Shown: piece after piece, positions 9,462 to 18,332 of the stretch | Layout of the letters: each line of letters opens with the position of its first letter | Position numbering within the stretch: the stretch's first letter is position 1 | Assembly (NCBI GenBank): GCA_913020705.1 | Contig: CAJWBY010000054.1 | Span: 1 to 25,512 of the forward strand | Source of the DNA: an uncultured Colwellia sp. | GTDB taxonomy: Bacteria; Pseudomonadota; Gammaproteobacteria; Enterobacterales; Alteromonadaceae | Reading direction: 5' to 3' | Length of the DNA stretch: 25,512 nt | Position numbers and translations under genes: made by a program | Notes under the pieces: model-generated | What the model was told of the DNA's origin: nothing | Databases searched by the model: none | What the model saw: the letters and a program-made list of their open reading frames with translations, nothing else

Positions 9462-9504
9462 AATGAATTACTTTAGTGTGTCTATTGAAGTAATTCATTT
9501 ATCT
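9462..9504 (+). terminator. 12-bp hairpin after the ligase gene, possible weak terminator
   Basis: AATGAATTACTT (9462-9473) and AAGTAATTCATT (9488-9499) form a perfect 12-bp inverted repeat with a 14-base loop. The following bases (TATCTAAATTTT) are only moderately T-rich, so termination may be partial. It could separate ligase expression from the DoxX/MDR pair, or protect the 3' end of the mRNA. Confidence 0.45.
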
Positions 9505-9546
9505 AAATTTTCTTCCTATTAAAAAAGCAAATCAAGGGTTTATAAA

Positions 9547-9963
9547 TTGAATATGATTGAAAGTAGTTGTCTATTATTGGGACGTTTTCTTATGGGGGGA
9601 TATTTCATTATGCCAGCGGTAAGTAAACTTAATAATTTCTCTGGTACGAGTGCTTATATGGAACAGCACAATGTCCCTATGGTGACAGTATTATTAGTGG
9701 TAACTATTATAATTCAATTGGTGGCGGGAGCTGCAATTATAGTAGGTTTTAAAGGGAAACAATCGGCATTCATACTCGCAGGTTTAACCTTGGTTATTAG
9801 TCTTTTTATGCATAACTTCTGGGTAATGGAAGAAGGTATTGCACGTAGTCACGAATTACAAAACTTTTTCAAAAATATGGGCATTATGGCGGGGTTATTA
9901 ATGATAGCTGGCTTAGGTACTGGGAAATTTAGTTTTGATCAGCGTAAAACGGCAGAGAATTAA
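9547..9963 (+). CDS. DoxX-family small membrane protein
   Basis: This is a small hydrophobic protein of about 138 residues with four likely membrane helices: LLLGRFLMGGYFI near 8-20, VTVLLVVTIIIQLVAGAAIIV near 46-66, SAFILAGLTLVISLFM near 73-88, and MGIMAGLLMIAGLGTG near 111-126. The layout, with GRFLMGGYFIMPAVSKL at the N-terminus and HNFW before the last helix, fits the DoxX/SURF4-like family. The biochemical role of most members is unknown. The TTG at 9547 has AGGG (9535-9538) eight bases ahead; an ATG at 9553 is the alternative start. It follows the acyl-CoA ligase and precedes an MDR reductase. Confidence 0.75.
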   Translation: MNMIESSCLLLGRFLMGGYFIMPAVSKLNNFSGTSAYMEQHNVPMVTVLLVVTIIIQLVAGAAIIVGFKGKQSAFILAGLTLVISLFMHNFWVMEEGIARSHELQNFFKNMGIMAGLLMIAGLGTGKFSFDQRKTAEN

Positions 9964-10023
9964 TATAAATACGGATATTAGATATCAACGCATAAATAAA
10001 AAACAGATGGAGAATATTCTACA

Positions 10024-11148
10024 ATGACAACCTCAAAACAATTATTTACTCATATTTCTACAGATGGAAAACTTGAAATATCATTGAAAGATGTTGAAGT
10101 ACCTCAACCTAAATCACACGAAGTGATCGTTAGAATTGAAGCTGCTCCAATTAATCCATCTGATATGTGGCCTATGTTTGGCCCAGCTAATTTATCAGCG
10201 GCAACCCTAAGTGAAGATAAATCTACGTACAGTGCACCTGTTCACAAAAGCATCCTCCCTCGTATTAAATCCCGTTTAGGTCAAGTATTACCTATTGGTA
10301 ATGAAGGGGCTGGCGTAGTTATAGCCGCAGGTGATAGTAAAGCAGCACAAGCGTTAATGGGTAAGACAGTTGCCATATTAACAGGCGGTGTTTACGCGCA
10401 ACATTGTTGTGTTCTAGCTCAAGCTTGTTTAGTTCACAATGATGGCACAACACCGGTTAATGCAGCTACATCATTTGTTAATCCATTAACTGCGTTGGGT
10501 ATGGTTGAAACTATGCGCATGGAAGGACATACAGCCCTTGTACACACTGCTGCTGCGTCAAGTTTAGGACAAATGCTTAATAAAATTTGTATTGCAGAAG
10601 GGGTTCCTTTGGTCAATATTGTGAGAAGTCAACAACAAGCCGACATTCTTCATAAAATTGGTGCCAAGTATATTTGTAACTCTTCTAGTGAAACGTTCAA
10701 AGCTGATCTTTATAAAGCTATTGATGAAACCGGTGCTACCTTAGCATTTGATGCCATTGGTGGTGGTGAAATCGTTAGTGACATACTTACCGCTATGGAA
10801 CAATCAGGCAGTAAAGATGCTGTTGGTTTTAATACTTATGGTTCAGAAGCAAATAAACAAGTATATATCTACGGTGGATTAGATTTCAATCCAAGCACTT
10901 TGAATCGTGCCTATGGTATGACATGGGGCATAGGGGGTTGGTTATTGATGAGGTTTTTGAGTAAATTGAAGCCTGAACAAGTAGGTCAATTACAAAAACG
11001 TGTTGCCGATGAGATCACAACTACGTTTGCGTGTTCATTCACAGAAGAATTAAGCTTTGAACAAGCAATGTCTCCAGAAATCGTTTTGCAATACAATGCA
11101 AAAAAGACGGGTGAGAAATATCTGATCAATCCAAATAAAAACGCATAA
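10024..11148 (+). CDS. MDR-superfamily oxidoreductase, quinone-reductase-like
   Basis: This 374-residue protein belongs to the medium-chain dehydrogenase/reductase superfamily. The N-terminal GroES-like domain has VIVRIEAAPINPSDMWPMFGP, then GNEGAGVVIAAG, a typical family turn. The Rossmann domain contains ALVHTAAASSLGQMLNKI near 176-193 and LAFDAIGGGE near 239-248. The usual Cys/His/Glu ligands of structural or catalytic zinc are not apparent, so a zinc-free quinone or enoyl reductase is more likely than an alcohol dehydrogenase. The C-terminal VLQYNAKKTGEKYLI is typical of proteins annotated as zinc-binding dehydrogenase. GGAG lies ahead of the ATG. It is the last gene before the strong terminator. 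Substrate is unknown. Confidence 0.82.
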   Translation: MTTSKQLFTHISTDGKLEISLKDVEVPQPKSHEVIVRIEAAPINPSDMWPMFGPANLSAATLSEDKSTYSAPVHKSILPRIKSRLGQVLPIGNEGAGVVIAAGDSKAAQALMGKTVAILTGGVYAQHCCVLAQACLVHNDGTTPVNAATSFVNPLTALGMVETMRMEGHTALVHTAAASSLGQMLNKICIAEGVPLVNIVRSQQQADILHKIGAKYICNSSSETFKADLYKAIDETGATLAFDAIGGGEIVSDILTAMEQSGSKDAVGFNTYGSEANKQVYIYGGLDFNPSTLNRAYGMTWGIGGWLLMRFLSKLKPEQVGQLQKRVADEITTTFACSFTEELSFEQAMSPEIVLQYNAKKTGEKYLINPNKNA

Positions 11149-11158
11149 ATCTCTCTTT

Positions 11159-11197
11159 GGGGAGCATAGCTACTAATTTAGTTATGTTCCCTTTTTT
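11159..11197 (+). terminator. Rho-independent terminator after the first block
   Basis: GGGGAGCATA (11159-11168) pairs with TTATGTTCCC (11182-11191), allowing G-T pairs, with further pairing possible inside the loop. Six T residues follow at 11192-11197. It lies 10 bp after the MDR gene stop and marks the end of the first transcription unit. Confidence 0.85.
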
Positions 11198-11467
11198 CGT
11201 TTCATATACTTAGAGATGACAACCGTTAGTTTTATCATCTGAATTATTCCTCACTTTCTTGCCCCACATGCTTTAATTTTCTTAAGTGCTTCAATAAAAG
11301 CATAAAATCAGATATTCACTGACAGTTTTATCATTAGTAGTATTCCTATAAAGAATAATAAACCATAAGTAGTATTCATTTGTTTAATTTATTCGTTAGG
11401 TCTACGATAGATTTATCCAATATAATGATAATTATATTGTTCTCATACAAAGTGAATACTCGATAAT
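11198..11467 (+). promoter_or_regulatory. Intergenic promoter region of the second block, with repeated AGTATTC motif
   Basis: This spacer carries no gene. AGTAGTATTC occurs twice in direct orientation (11336-11345 and 11368-11377), 32 bp apart, about three helical turns. AGTATTC recurs inverted as GAATACT just before the start codon (11454-11460). A perfect TATAAT lies at 11421-11426, without a good -35 box at the normal distance. A regulated promoter for the patatin gene and those after it is plausible but not proven. Confidence 0.4.
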
Positions 11468-12526
11468 ATGTTAGAAATTTATGCAGGCGACTCTGCCTTA
11501 AAGACGATTAAAGAAAAAGGATTCTCACCTGACTTATTTACTTCCTTTTTAGGTGCGAGTGGTGGGCCTAAATGGTTTGCGCTTTACGGGTTAGATAAAT
11601 ATATATTTGGTGAGTTTTTTAAAGATAAACAACAACCATTAAACTTGATTGGCTCAAGTGTTGGCGCCTTTAGAAGTGCATGTTTTGCACAAAAAGATCC
11701 TGTAAAAGCTATAGAGCGCCTTGCTAAAAACTACCATGAAACAACATACACAAATAAAGCAAAACCTGAAGAAGTGAGCAGGAAAGCGTTAGAAATGATG
11801 GACGCTATCTTCGGAGAGTTTGGCGAGCAAGAAATAGTAGATAATCCTTATTTTAAAGCCCATATCATTGTCGCTAAATGTAATGGTTTTGTAAGTTCTG
11901 AAAATAAATTCATTCAAGGTATGGGGTTAGCAAAAAGTTATCTAAATAATCGTATTAATCGTCCAAGATTAAACAGTCAATATGAACGGTTTGTTTTTCA
12001 GTCAAGCAATAGTGATTTAATCCTTAGTGATCCTGACAATATATCTACGACACATATCCCTTTTTCAAAAGCTAATATTCGAAATGCGTTACTAGCCTCA
12101 GGATCAATTCCAATGGTAATGGAGGGGATAAGTAATATCGAAGACAGCCCCAAAGGTATGTATAGAGATGGAGGGATTGTTGATTACCATTTCGATTTCG
12201 AAATTAAAAATGCAGGTCTTACGCTTTACCCTCATTTTAGTTCCACATTGAAAGCAGGGTGGTTTGATAAAAGTTTGACTCGAAAAGTGAGACCACAACA
12301 TTACGACAATACTGTTTTGCTCTGTCCTTCAGAAAAGTTCATTGATTCATTGCCTCATTGTAAAGTTCCAGACAGAAATGACTTTGTTTCTATGGACAGA
12401 GAACAGCGTATGTCGTATTGGAAAGTTGTCATGGATGAGAGCGAAAAACTAGCCAAATCATTTAAGAATTTATATGAAAATCAAGATACAAATCGTATAA
12501 AAAATATTAATCAATTGTTGGCTTAG
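11468..12526 (+). CDS. Patatin-like phospholipase/acyl hydrolase
   Basis: This 352-residue protein is of the patatin family, which uses a Ser-Asp dyad to hydrolyse acyl esters. The oxyanion-hole element is GASGGPKW at 29-36. The nucleophile elbow GSSVG is at 62-66 with S64, and the catalytic aspartate is D234 in YRDGGIVDYHF. The remaining C-terminal region, with TLYPHFSSTLKAGWFDK, is less conserved. No signal peptide is apparent, so it is probably cytoplasmic. It could release fatty acids for the ligase and beta-oxidation genes upstream. The gene opens the second block after a terminator and a probable promoter. No clear ribosome-binding site precedes the ATG. Confidence 0.88.
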   Translation: MLEIYAGDSALKTIKEKGFSPDLFTSFLGASGGPKWFALYGLDKYIFGEFFKDKQQPLNLIGSSVGAFRSACFAQKDPVKAIERLAKNYHETTYTNKAKPEEVSRKALEMMDAIFGEFGEQEIVDNPYFKAHIIVAKCNGFVSSENKFIQGMGLAKSYLNNRINRPRLNSQYERFVFQSSNSDLILSDPDNISTTHIPFSKANIRNALLASGSIPMVMEGISNIEDSPKGMYRDGGIVDYHFDFEIKNAGLTLYPHFSSTLKAGWFDKSLTRKVRPQHYDNTVLLCPSEKFIDSLPHCKVPDRNDFVSMDREQRMSYWKVVMDESEKLAKSFKNLYENQDTNRIKNINQLLA

Positions 12527-12596
12527 GCCTTTATTTGAGTAACACCGAAATAATCACAATACAGCCTAATTAAAGATAATAAGCAGAGATAAAATT

Positions 12597-13595
12597 ATGA
12601 CAACCTATACCGCAATAAATTTAATCGCTCGTCCTTCAGCAGGCCCAGTAGGACCTGATTTATTTGAAGTTGTTCAAAAAAACATGCCAGAAGTGACTGC
12701 GGGGAGATTTCTCGTTAAACAATCGCATATGTCATTAGATCCTGCGATGTTTGGTTGGATGAGCCCTGATACAGAAAGTTATATTCCTCCCGTTGCCCTC
12801 GGAGATGTTATGAGAAGCTCAGGCATCGGTGAAATTGTTGAAAGTAACCATGATGACTTCAAAATAGGTGATCGTTTAATGGGCATCATGGGCTGGCAAG
12901 AATACTTTTTAAGTGATGGTATAGGTTTAAACAAAGTGACTGCACCTTTACCTGCTGAAGCTATTTTATCGGTGTTCGCTTTACCGGGGTTAACGGCTAC
13001 ACAAGGTTTATACAGTATCGGCAAACCTAAAGAAGGCGAAACTATTGTTGTATCTGGGGCCGCTGGTTCTGTTGGTTCTATTGTAGGTCAACTGGCAAAA
13101 GCTGATGGATTAACGGTTATTGGTATTGTCGGCAGTGATGAAAAAGCAGATTGGATTGTTAATGAACTTGGCTTTGATGGCGCCGTTAATTATAAAACAG
13201 ATGATTTAGCCACTAAATTAGCCGAATTAACACCTAACGGTATAGACGTTTATTTTGAAAATACGGGTGGGCCAATTCAGCATCATGTATTTGACCGAAT
13301 GAATGCTCATGGGCGTATTGCCGTATGTGGCATGATTGCCGATTATCCTAAAGAAACACCTGATCTTGCGCCTAATTGGATCCCCATTATTAAAAAACGT
13401 TTAACAATACAGGGTTTTACTATGCCAGATCATTTTGGCGAAGTGCCTGCGCTTTTAGCAAAATTAACCCCTTATGTTATGCAAGGAAAGATTAAGCATC
13501 GTGCTCATGTGCTAGATGGACTTGAATCAGCGATGACAGGTTTGAATCTGTTTTTTACCGGACAAAACAAAGGTAAGTTGATTGTTAAGCTTTAA
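12597..13595 (+). CDS. NADP-dependent alkenal/enone reductase, CurA-like
   Basis: This 332-residue MDR-superfamily protein belongs to the leukotriene-B4-dehydrogenase/CurA group. Visible features are FLVKQSHMSLDPAMFGWM in the N-terminal domain, the nucleotide-binding VSGAAGSVGSIVGQLAK starting at V152, YFENTGGPIQHHVFDRMN near 219-236, and GRIAVCGMIADY, all typical of the group. There are no zinc ligands. Members reduce the C=C bond of alpha,beta-unsaturated ketones and aldehydes using NADPH. Here it could detoxify or process an unsaturated carbonyl intermediate. It lies 70 bp after the patatin gene on the same strand. Confidence 0.9.
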   Translation: MTTYTAINLIARPSAGPVGPDLFEVVQKNMPEVTAGRFLVKQSHMSLDPAMFGWMSPDTESYIPPVALGDVMRSSGIGEIVESNHDDFKIGDRLMGIMGWQEYFLSDGIGLNKVTAPLPAEAILSVFALPGLTATQGLYSIGKPKEGETIVVSGAAGSVGSIVGQLAKADGLTVIGIVGSDEKADWIVNELGFDGAVNYKTDDLATKLAELTPNGIDVYFENTGGPIQHHVFDRMNAHGRIAVCGMIADYPKETPDLAPNWIPIIKKRLTIQGFTMPDHFGEVPALLAKLTPYVMQGKIKHRAHVLDGLESAMTGLNLFFTGQNKGKLIVKL

Positions 13596-13657
13596 TATCT
13601 AAGAAGCTAGTGCATTAATTTATATTGTAAATTTAATTAAACTAAAAAAAAATTGAG

Positions 13658-14332
13658 ATGAATATGTATCAAAAAACCGTAACTAAAATTATTTCCACAG
13701 TATTGTTTATTGGTTTCACCTCTTTATCGGTGAATGCAGAAACAACACAGATAGGTGATCAAGAAACTGCTGATACTAAATCTGCAGTAACAACAACCGT
13801 TGTCAATATCGATGAAGAAAGCTTCAGCTGTATTAGAGACATGACACCCGTTCGCCACTTTTATGTGGATAATCTTCTAGGTAATATAGAAGGTACTTTA
13901 GCGGTAGCCAATGCACCTGAAGGCGCTGTATATCCTGCAGGCTCTGTTGTACAACTTGTGCCGACCGAAGTTATGGTAAAGCGAGAGTCTGGTACTTTTC
14001 CTGCGACAGGAGATTGGGAGTTTTTTGAACTTGAAGTCAATGAGGAAGGTTCAAAAATTGGCAAGCGAGGTTTTGTTGATGTAGTCAATCGTTTCGATGG
14101 CAATTGCTTTACTTGTCATGCACCTGCCCGAGAAAAGTGGGACTTTATCTGTGAATCAGGACATGGCTGTGATCCTATTCCTATCGATCACAACATGACT
14201 GGAGCACTTCAGCGTTCAGATCCTCGTTGTGGAGAAGCAGAACCTCAAGATGGTGACTGGATGGCCCTTTTCAAACTAAAAAGCATGGTCAATATCGGAC
14301 TCACTAAAAAATGGTTAGAAGATAAGTTTTAA
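13658..14332 (+). CDS. Exported single-haem protein, cytochrome-P460-like
   Basis: This 224-residue protein has a signal peptide (positive MNMYQKTVTK, hydrophobic IISTVLFIGFTSLSV, cleavage near VNA-E). One CxxCH haem c site lies at C150-F-T-C153-H154, followed by more cysteines in FICESGHGCDPIPI. The body, with PAGSVVQLVPTEVMVKRESG and GDWEFFELEV, resembles P460-like folds in which the haem motif lies near the C-terminus. The assignment to that family is tentative. It is expected in the periplasm. The next gene is a molybdoenzyme 41 bp downstream, so a role in electron transfer is possible, though that enzyme lacks an export signal. A second ATG at 13664 has better ribosome-binding spacing and may be the true start. 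Confidence 0.7.
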   Translation: MNMYQKTVTKIISTVLFIGFTSLSVNAETTQIGDQETADTKSAVTTTVVNIDEESFSCIRDMTPVRHFYVDNLLGNIEGTLAVANAPEGAVYPAGSVVQLVPTEVMVKRESGTFPATGDWEFFELEVNEEGSKIGKRGFVDVVNRFDGNCFTCHAPAREKWDFICESGHGCDPIPIDHNMTGALQRSDPRCGEAEPQDGDWMALFKLKSMVNIGLTKKWLEDKF

Positions 14333-14373
14333 AATAATAAAATAGTTTTCATTAAATAAGCTAGGGAATAAAC

Positions 14374-16476
14374 ATGAGCGAAATTCAAACACATTATAGA
14401 AACTGTAATATTTGTGAAGCCATGTGCGGCTTGGAAATTAAATATCAAGACAAAGAAATACAGTCAATCAAAGGGGATCAAAACGATCCCTTTAGCAAAG
14501 GGTATAACTGTCCTAAAGCAACCGCGCTCCAAGATTTTTATACTGATAAAGATCGTTTGAAAACGCCTATTAGACGAACAGCCACAGGCTGGGAAGATAT
14601 TTCATGGGATGACGCATTCACTGAAATTGTTGAAAAGCTTAAAGGCACACAAAATGAATTTGGCAGAAATGCATTAGCGGTTTATTTAGGTAACCCTAAT
14701 GCACACAACTTAGGCAATGCCATGTTTTTGAAGCCTTTCATGAAATCCTTAGGAACAATAAATCGTTTTAGTTCTGCTTCGGCTGATCAAATGCCGCATC
14801 ATGTTGCTTCAAACTTTATGTTTGGTGCAGGCATGTTAATTCCAGTTCCTGATATTGATCGTACTGATTTTATGCTGATTATCGGAGGTAATCCTGTTGT
14901 ATCAAACGGAAGTATGATGACAGCACCAAACGTTATTGGTCGAATGAAAGCAATTCAAAAACGTGGCGGTAAAATAGTTGTCGTTGATCCACGCCGTACT
15001 CGAACGGCAAAAATAGCGGATCAACATTTATTTATTCGCCCTGAAAAAGATGCATTGTTGTTGTTCGCTATGATCCACTGTGTTTTTGCAACCAACAGCG
15101 TTAACTTACGCCATCTTGAAAATATGGTTGATGGTCTTGATGGTATAGAGAATATTGCGAAAGATTATTCTCCTGAATCAGTTGCTGATCATGTGGGTAT
15201 AGCGGCGAATGATATTAGAACGCTAGCGGCTGATATGGTTGCTGCTGATTCAGCTGTATGTTATAGCCGAATGGGGGCGTCAACCCAAACCTTTGGTGGT
15301 TTATGTCTGTGGCTAACGAATGTGCTAAACATTATAACGGGTAATTTTGACCGTGAAGGTGGCGCTATGTTTCCACAGCCCGCTTTTGATTTATTAAGAA
15401 ATCATAAACGGGGTCATAAAACTTCATTTGGCCAGCATGAAACACGCGTGCGAAAATTGCCATTTTTCAATGGTGAATTCCCTGTAGCAACGTTAGCAGA
15501 AGAAATTCAAACGCCGGGTGAAGGTCAAATCAGAAGTTTAATCACTGTTGCCGGTAATCCTGTGCTTTCATCACCCAGTGGTCATAAACTTGCTGAGGCG
15601 TTTAAAGGATTAGATTATATGGTTTCGGTAGATATTTATTTAAATGAAACCACCAAGTATGCGAATATTATTTTGCCGGGCACAACCGGCGTTGAAAACT
15701 CTCATTTTGATATTTTCTTTAATAGTTTTTCGGTAAGAAATACCGTTAAATATTCAGCACCCTTGTTTGAAAAAGAAGACGAGCAGCGTAGCGATTATCA
15801 GATATTAAATGAACTATCAGCCAGAATCACTGATAGTCCTATTAATCCGTATACACCAGAAATGATACTTGATATGGAATTAAAAAGTGGTCCATACGGC
15901 AAAGAAGGCATGAGTTTACAAAAACTTATTGATAATCCACATGGTATCGATATTGGTCCATTAATGCCGTGTATTGAAGAGCGAATAAAAACTGCAACAG
16001 GTAGAGTCGATTTGTTTCCTCAACTTTATGCTGACGATTTACCGCGTCTAAACGCGGTAATAACTCATCCAGCTCGTCATGAAAACTATCCATTTGATCT
16101 TATCGGTCGTCGACTGGTGAAAAGTCATAATACATGGACACAGAATTCAGAACGCTTAGTGAAAGGTAAAAATCCTTGCACATTAGAAGTTCATCCTGAA
16201 GATGCACAAACTTTGGGTATCACGAAAGGTCAGCTTGTCAAACTCAGTTCTATGGTGGGTGAAGTTGAGATCGAAGTGGTCATTACTGACGATATTCAAA
16301 AAGGTGTTGTGAGCATGCCTCAAGGTTGGGGGCATAATCAAAAGGGCACTAAGATGTCAGTTGCCGCTCAACAACCGGGTGTAAGTATTAATGATTTAAC
16401 TGATGCGAATCGAGTCGATACATTAACAGGTAATGCTGCGTTTAATGGAACACCCGTAGCGATTAACCTTGCATAG
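14374..16476 (+). CDS. Molybdopterin oxidoreductase with 4Fe-4S site
   Basis: This 700-residue member of the DMSO-reductase superfamily would bind bis-MGD molybdenum. The N-terminal iron-sulfur motif is C11-x2-C14-x3-C18-x27-C46, complete for a [4Fe-4S] cluster. The molybdopterin domain has LIIGGNPVVSNGSMM and KIVVVDPRRTRTAKIADQHLFIRPEKDALLL. The C-terminal molydopterin-dinucleotide-binding domain starts near 568, with LVKSHNTWTQNSERLVKG and HPEDAQTLGITKGQLVKLSS. There is no twin-arginine signal, so it is probably cytoplasmic. The likely metal-ligand region (SASADQMPHHVAS near 131-143) has no obvious Cys or SeCys, so a formate-dehydrogenase role is not supported. Substrate is unknown. It neighbours a MoxR/VWA pair that may mature it. 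Confidence 0.92.
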   Translation: MSEIQTHYRNCNICEAMCGLEIKYQDKEIQSIKGDQNDPFSKGYNCPKATALQDFYTDKDRLKTPIRRTATGWEDISWDDAFTEIVEKLKGTQNEFGRNALAVYLGNPNAHNLGNAMFLKPFMKSLGTINRFSSASADQMPHHVASNFMFGAGMLIPVPDIDRTDFMLIIGGNPVVSNGSMMTAPNVIGRMKAIQKRGGKIVVVDPRRTRTAKIADQHLFIRPEKDALLLFAMIHCVFATNSVNLRHLENMVDGLDGIENIAKDYSPESVADHVGIAANDIRTLAADMVAADSAVCYSRMGASTQTFGGLCLWLTNVLNIITGNFDREGGAMFPQPAFDLLRNHKRGHKTSFGQHETRVRKLPFFNGEFPVATLAEEIQTPGEGQIRSLITVAGNPVLSSPSGHKLAEAFKGLDYMVSVDIYLNETTKYANIILPGTTGVENSHFDIFFNSFSVRNTVKYSAPLFEKEDEQRSDYQILNELSARITDSPINPYTPEMILDMELKSGPYGKEGMSLQKLIDNPHGIDIGPLMPCIEERIKTATGRVDLFPQLYADDLPRLNAVITHPARHENYPFDLIGRRLVKSHNTWTQNSERLVKGKNPCTLEVHPEDAQTLGITKGQLVKLSSMVGEVEIEVVITDDIQKGVVSMPQGWGHNQKGTKMSVAAQQPGVSINDLTDANRVDTLTGNAAFNGTPVAINLA

Positions 16477-16520
16477 TCATTTACTTTCACAAACTAAAGT
16501 CATCATATTAGGGTAAAAAT

Positions 16521-17435
16521 ATGAAGTATTTTTCACCATTGTTTTTGTTCATAGCTGGTTGGATATTATTATTATTCACCGATAGCCTAGCCACAATTAG
16601 CTTGACCAATGGTCTTTTACAATTGATATTATTTGCGTTGGTTGTCTGTTTACCTGCTTGGCGTACAGGGCGAATGTCTTATGTAGATATTGGCTGGCCT
16701 TGGGGGTTAACACTCATCGGAGTACTCACTTGGATATATGGTGAAGGTGATAGTATTCGTGTCGCTTTAGTGAGTATTGCGTACATTTTTGCAGGTAGCC
16801 GAATGGGGTTAGGTGCTTTGAAAATGTGGAGGATAGGGCATTTAAAAACTGAATTTCCACGTTATGAATATCAGAAACGTCGTTGGCAAAAAAGTGGTAA
16901 AACCAATACAGCTTTAGCAATGCAAGTGGAAGCTATATTACAAGGTTTTGCTAACGCGTCTTTTTTAGCCATGCCTGCTTTTGTTATTGCTATGAATCCT
17001 AATGCGTCGATATCTATATTTGAAATTATTGGCATTATTATTTGGTTAGGCGCTTTTGTCATGGAAAGTGTCGCTGATATGCAAAAACTAGCGTTTCTGC
17101 GTAAAATGAAAAAACTTGGCGAGAAGAATAAGGTGTGCAATGTCGGTTTATGGAAATACAGTCGTCATCCCAATTATTTTGCTGAATGGATGGTATGGAA
17201 TGGCTTAGTCATTGCAGCTGTTCCATCATGGCTATATTTGTACCAACAAGAATCATTGATTATATGGGCTTTATTAGGTGTAGGGTTATTACTTGCTTCT
17301 AGAATGATGTACACCACGTTATTTTATTATACAGGTGCTGTTCCTTCTGAGTATTATTCGGTGCAAAAACGACCTGAATATAAAGACTATCAACAAACAA
17401 CAAATATCTTTTTTCCCGGTCCAAAGAAATCGTAA
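16521..17435 (+). CDS. DUF1295 / steroid 5-alpha-reductase-like membrane protein
   Basis: This 304-residue integral membrane protein has several hydrophobic stretches: FSPLFLFIAGWILLLF near 4-19, LLQLILFALVVCLPAW near 32-47, WGLTLIGVLTWIYG, IFEIIGIIIWLGAFVMES, and IIWALLGVGLLLASRMMY. The family hallmark is GLWKYSRHPNYFAEWMVW with S214, R215, H216, P217 and N218, the NADPH-binding end of steroid-reductase/ICMT-like folds. Such proteins reduce C=C bonds in lipid substrates or have unknown roles. The first ATG follows AGGG. Its place between the molybdoenzyme and the MoxR gene suggests a membrane partner or a further reductive step; this is inference. Confidence 0.88.
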   Translation: MKYFSPLFLFIAGWILLLFTDSLATISLTNGLLQLILFALVVCLPAWRTGRMSYVDIGWPWGLTLIGVLTWIYGEGDSIRVALVSIAYIFAGSRMGLGALKMWRIGHLKTEFPRYEYQKRRWQKSGKTNTALAMQVEAILQGFANASFLAMPAFVIAMNPNASISIFEIIGIIIWLGAFVMESVADMQKLAFLRKMKKLGEKNKVCNVGLWKYSRHPNYFAEWMVWNGLVIAAVPSWLYLYQQESLIIWALLGVGLLLASRMMYTTLFYYTGAVPSEYYSVQKRPEYKDYQQTTNIFFPGPKKS

Positions 17436-17452
17436 ATCATACATTAATTTTA

Positions 17453-17477
17453 ATGATGTCAACTGTCATGACATCAT
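17453..17477 (+). other. Hairpin before the MoxR gene
   Basis: ATGATGTC (17453-17460) and GACATCAT (17470-17477) form a perfect 8-bp inverted repeat with a 9-base loop, in the 58-bp spacer and 6 bases before the ribosome-binding AGGT. There is no T-tract, so a protein-binding site or mRNA stability element is as likely as a terminator. Confidence 0.35.
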
Positions 17478-17493
17478 CTTTATAGGTAACAAC

Positions 17494-18327
17494 ATGTTTA
17501 AGAGTACAGAGAGTTATATTGCATCAGACGAACTTCGCTTAGCGGTTAACGCGGCAATTACCCTTGAAAAGCCACTATTGATAAAAGGCGAACCAGGAAC
17601 AGGTAAAACACAACTTGCTGAAGAGTTAGCGAAGTCACTTAACTGTAAATTATATCAATGGCACATTAAATCAACAACGAAAGCACAACAAGGTTTATAT
17701 GAATATGATGCCGTGTCGAGATTGCGTGATAGTCAATTAGGTGATGAACGTGTTCATGATATTTCAAATTATATTGTTAAAGGAAAGCTTTGGCAGGCGT
17801 TTGAAGAAGAACAACGTCCAATTTTATTGATTGATGAAATAGACAAAGCAGATATTGAGTTTCCGAACGATTTATTGCAAGAACTCGATAAGATGGAGTT
17901 CTTTGTTTATGAAACGCAACAAGTCATTAAAGCAAAACAAAGACCGATCATCATTATTACTTCAAACAATGAAAAAGAGCTTCCCGACGCTTTTTTAAGA
18001 CGTTGTTTCTTTCATTACATCAAGTTTCCAACAAAAGTAGAAATGGAACAAATCATTGATGTTCATCATCCTGATGTGAAAAAAGACTTATTAGCGAAAA
18101 CATTAGAAGTGTTTTTTGATCTAAGAGATCTTCAAGGTATTAAGAAAAAGCCATCAACATCTGAGTTAATTGATTGGTTGAAATTACTGGTTGCAGACGA
18201 TGTTTCTCAAGATGTATTGATCAATAAAAAATCTGACATTATACCTTTGTTTGGTGCACTGTTAAAAAATGAACAAGATGTTTCTTTACTCGAAAAACTA
18301 GCCTTTATCAGTCGTAGAAACAGGTAA
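17494..18327 (+). CDS. MoxR-family AAA+ ATPase
   Basis: This is a 277-residue AAA+ ATPase of the MoxR group. Walker A is GEPGTGKT at 32-39 and Walker B is ILLIDEID at 110-117. The sensor 1 region is IIITSNNEKELPDAFLRRCFF, with a conserved arginine pair. The frame is open further upstream to 17335, inside the preceding gene, but the ATG at 17494 has AGGT six bases ahead and gives the normal family N-terminus, so it is chosen. MoxR proteins act with VWA-domain partners as chaperones that activate metal enzymes, as CoxD/CoxE for CO dehydrogenase and NorQ/NorD for nitric oxide reductase. The VWA partner begins 5 bp after its stop. Confidence 0.93.
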   Translation: MFKSTESYIASDELRLAVNAAITLEKPLLIKGEPGTGKTQLAEELAKSLNCKLYQWHIKSTTKAQQGLYEYDAVSRLRDSQLGDERVHDISNYIVKGKLWQAFEEEQRPILLIDEIDKADIEFPNDLLQELDKMEFFVYETQQVIKAKQRPIIIITSNNEKELPDAFLRRCFFHYIKFPTKVEMEQIIDVHHPDVKKDLLAKTLEVFFDLRDLQGIKKKPSTSELIDWLKLLVADDVSQDVLINKKSDIIPLFGALLKNEQDVSLLEKLAFISRRNR

Positions 18328-18332
18328 GAAAT

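Noticed and set aside
17335..17493. Upstream extension of the MoxR frame
   Set aside because: It overlaps the end of the DUF1295 gene; the ATG at 17494 has a good ribosome-binding site and matches the family N-terminus.
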